Shown here piece after piece: positions 63,401 to 64,000 of a DNA stretch of 64,000 bases. Both the position numbers and the translations under genes were made by a program. The stretch lies in contig NZ_CP147012.1 of the NCBI RefSeq assembly GCF_037126285.1, positions 682,001 to 746,000 on the forward strand. Reading direction: 5' to 3'. How positions within the stretch are numbered: position 1 is the stretch's first letter; each line of letters opens with the position of its first letter. This DNA comes from Bernardetia sp. MNP-M8 (GTDB taxonomy: Bacteria; Bacteroidota; Bacteroidia; Cytophagales; Bernardetiaceae). Under the pieces are notes generated by a model. That model saw only the letters and a list, made by a program, of their open reading frames with translations. It was not told where the DNA came from and ran no database searches.

Positions 63401-63491
63401 ATAATTGTTAATAAAAATTTAGCTTAACTATAAAATAGGTGGCTATCTGTTTTATTTTTTATGAAAATGTTAAAAAAACAATAATAATCTC

Positions 63492-63522
63492 TTGCATATA
63501 AAGTTATTCCTTTCTAAATTTG
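63492..63522 (+). promoter_or_regulatory. promoter of the last gene in the window
   Basis: TTG (63492-63494) and TAAATTTG (63515-63522) are 20 bases apart, followed by the ATG at 63578. Confidence 0.65.
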
Positions 63523-63577
63523 CATTCCTAATTAATAGGAATTTATTTTAAATTAAATGTAATATTTACTCAAAATT

Positions 63578-64000
63578 ATGCATAAGAACAAATTGCTCGT
63601 ATTTACTACTACTATTATTCTTTTTTTATTTTGTGGAATGTCTTCTTCTTTTGCTCAGTTTGGAGCTAAAAATAGTCCTGAAGATATAGCCGAACTCAAA
63701 AAACGTCCTTTGTTAGTAGGGATTGCTAAAGAAGATCCCAAACTGATAGCGAGATACAAAAAGAAAAAAGATAAATCTAAACTAGAAGATTATAAAAAAG
63801 ATATTAGAGAATACAACGAAAACATTAAGGCTGCTGTTGACAAATTTTGGACTTTCAATAAGAAAGTAGAATACAAATCGCATCAAGAAATTGAAACATT
63901 ACGTAAAGCAAAGAAACTAAGTAGATATGCTATTCTAGAACATGATGTTGTAAGCCAATATATTGATCAGTTTAGCACTTTCCGTACTAAAATAGGCGAA
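63578..64000 (+). CDS. secreted protein of unknown function, 3' end cut off
   Basis: An ORF that stays open from the ATG at 63578 to the end of the window (141 codons). The signal peptide covers about residues 1-25, ending SSFAQ. The mature part is rich in Lys and Asp/Glu and helical (RYKKKKDKSKLEDYKKDIREYN, then VDKFWTFNKKVEYK). No family recognised from the part present. Confidence 0.7.
   Translation, partial: MHKNKLLVFTTTIILFLFCGMSSSFAQFGAKNSPEDIAELKKRPLLVGIAKEDPKLIARYKKKKDKSKLEDYKKDIREYNENIKAAVDKFWTFNKKVEYKSHQEIETLRKAKKLSRYAILEHDVVSQYIDQFSTFRTKIGE

Noticed and set aside
1-64000. tRNA or rRNA genes
   Set aside because: No cloverleaf-type sequence with a TTCGAATC-like arm or rRNA-like stretch was recognised; a tRNA search program could find one I missed.

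Overview
This looks like a Bacteroidota chromosome segment, probably Cytophagales (a Bernardetia/Flexibacter-like relative would fit; that is inference). The evidence is low GC throughout, AT-rich translation starts without clear Shine-Dalgarno sites, several promoters of the Bacteroidota type (TTG, about 20 bases, then TAnnTTTG), three secreted proteins with type IX secretion sorting tails, many lipoproteins, a DAHP synthase-chorismate mutase fusion, and a three-gene sdhCAB operon. No rRNA, tRNA, CRISPR array or transposase gene was seen. Most genes are housekeeping or cell-envelope genes.

Layout. 0-3.5 kb: a truncated FkbM methyltransferase, a glycosyltransferase, a lipoprotein and a voltage-gated-type K+ channel. 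3.9-11.3 kb: a same-strand signalling block with CheR, a CheB lacking a receiver domain, a membrane GAF protein, a large dCache-HAMP-GAF-PAS-PAS-PP2C phosphatase, a SiaB-type kinase and a SiaC-type phosphoprotein. This is a partner-switching module like SiaABC, but no diguanylate cyclase is beside it. 11.6-22.4 kb: a TerB-like/ABCG transporter, lipoproteins, an esterase, a YkvA protein, a leucine-rich-repeat protein and a T9SS-secreted serine hydrolase. 22.5-29.6 kb: a minus-strand run with a stress four-helix protein, a CHRD lipoprotein, an isolated sufB, a DUF721 protein, an arginase-fold protein lacking key metal ligands, pirin with YjdI, and a CBS protein.

30-33.9 kb: an HlyD-type fusion protein, an acyl-CoA dehydrogenase and a DUF5694 protein. 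33.9-41.0 kb is the most unusual stretch. It is a segment of about 7 kb bounded by copies of the 3' end of the DUF5694 gene; the right copy is internally deleted. It carries a SAM-I (S-box) riboswitch, a 50-codon ORF ending in CWCCCC and then stop, and two large T9SS-exported proteins with shared Fn3, PA14 and sorting domains. No methionine or cysteine gene follows the riboswitch.

41-49.7 kb: a thioredoxin-reductase-like flavoprotein with two operator-like palindromes over its promoter, ruvA, a LysM/RlpA-like protein, an active/inactive M16 protease pair, the DAHP synthase fusion and a FecR-like fragment. 49.9-57 kb: an SGNH hydrolase followed by two overlapping paralogous lipoproteins, MiaE, DoxX-like and Crp-like genes, a TPR protein and a thioesterase. 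57.2-61.1 kb: sdhCAB, with a hairpin repeat after each cistron. 61.4-64 kb: a GNAT acetyltransferase, an acidic protein, an outer-membrane barrel and a truncated secreted protein.

Dispersed short hairpin repeats, especially one family with GTTGGTGT/ACCAAC arms, recur between genes across the window.
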